This document shows, one piece after another, positions 5,640 through 6,054 of a stretch of DNA of 6,054 bases. Source of the stretch: an uncultured Kouleothrix sp. GTDB taxonomy: Bacteria; Chloroflexota; Chloroflexia; Chloroflexales; Roseiflexaceae. Each line of letters starts with the position of its first letter. Position 1 is the first letter of the stretch. A program made the translations under genes and the position numbers. The notes under the pieces are model-generated. The model did no database searches, was not told where the DNA came from, and worked only from the letters and a program-made list of their open reading frames with translations. The stretch spans positions 1 to 6,054 of the forward strand of contig CALLYN010000449.1 of assembly GCA_937858455.1 (NCBI GenBank), written 5' to 3'.

Positions 5640-6054
5640 GTCGTCGCCTTTGCCGTCAAGCAGCGTAAAGCCATACGGCAGGCACTGTTGGCAAATGTTT
5701 GCCAGCGCGCGCGACTTGCCCGCGCCCATGCCGGCTGTGATATGCAGCGGCGGGCGAATATCGCGCAGCGTCGGGCCGACTGGCCCAACCGTGCCGTCGG
5801 CGCGCCTGGCCCGGCCAACCATGATCCGGTCGTCCCGGTCTGGCGCAATAAAGGCGTGTGGCGGCGGCGGCAGCACCGTGCAGGGCAGCCAGCGAATGAG
5901 CGCTCCGAGGCCGGCTGAGGGCGGGTGCCATAGGCCAGCGACCTCCAGCGAGCTGGCAATATCCGGATGGCGCCACGGCTGCAGTGGCAGCAGCAGCGTA
6001 GGCGGCGGCGCAAAGCGCGGCGCGCGATTGTGCACCACCAGTGCCGGAGCGGCA
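5637..6054 (-). pseudogene. N-terminal part of the same coupling ATPase with Walker A, ended by amber (partial, runs off right edge)
   Basis: The frame is open from the right edge and gives 138 codons before TAG at 5637-5639. LHITAGMGAGKSRALANIC carries the Walker A P-loop (GMGAGKS, residues 108-114 of this fragment), and GFTLLDGKGDD (128-138) is the D.KGD motif that follows it in VirD4/TraD-like ATPases. Immediately after the TAG the same frame continues GGSLASTVRSLIPLADEARL, which is the expected family continuation, so the stop lies inside the ATPase domain. A Pro-rich stretch (GLWHPPSAG and LPPPPHAFIAP, about 40-71) precedes the domain. An in-frame GTG at 6038 could be taken as a start, but homologous-looking sequence continues to the edge, so the true start is probably outside the window. 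As it stands, the product ends after the P-loop and cannot be an active ATPase. Confidence 0.7.

Overview
The window is high-GC bacterial DNA in which every supportable gene lies on the minus strand, so gene order runs from right to left. The right two thirds look like the DNA-processing part of a conjugative or integrative element, most likely from a Chloroflexota-type host. That host guess rests on gene style and composition, not on a marker gene.

Right part (6054 to about 1920). A VirD4/TraG/HerA-like coupling ATPase enters from beyond the right edge. It is cut by one in-frame amber codon at 5637-5639, which puts the Walker A motif on one side and Walker B on the other. Its 3' end overlaps a replication-relaxation family gene (TGATG overlap). 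After an 88-base gap holding a hairpin comes a gene for an unrecognised protein with an OB-fold/SSB-like core and a charged C-terminal tail, followed by a strong hairpin. The three genes probably form one transcription unit for handling and exporting element DNA.

Middle (1458-1919). This is about 460 bases without a convincing gene. It carries dense small-scale structure: a perfect 9-bp palindromic hairpin, a perfect 14-bp inverted repeat with 7-bp direct repeats just inside its arms, an exact 14-bp tandem duplication, and two TATGAT hexamers that could serve the next gene.

Left part (1457 to 1). One uninterrupted reading frame starts as a Cas6 CRISPR RNA endonuclease (about 178 residues) and then becomes a PilC/GspF-type (T2SF) pilus inner-membrane protein that runs off the left edge. 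The Cas6 part lacks its C-terminal domain and the PilC part lacks its first residues. Base composition also changes across the join. This looks like two unrelated genes joined by an assembly chimera or a DNA rearrangement, not an evolved fusion. No CRISPR array, tRNA or rRNA is visible.
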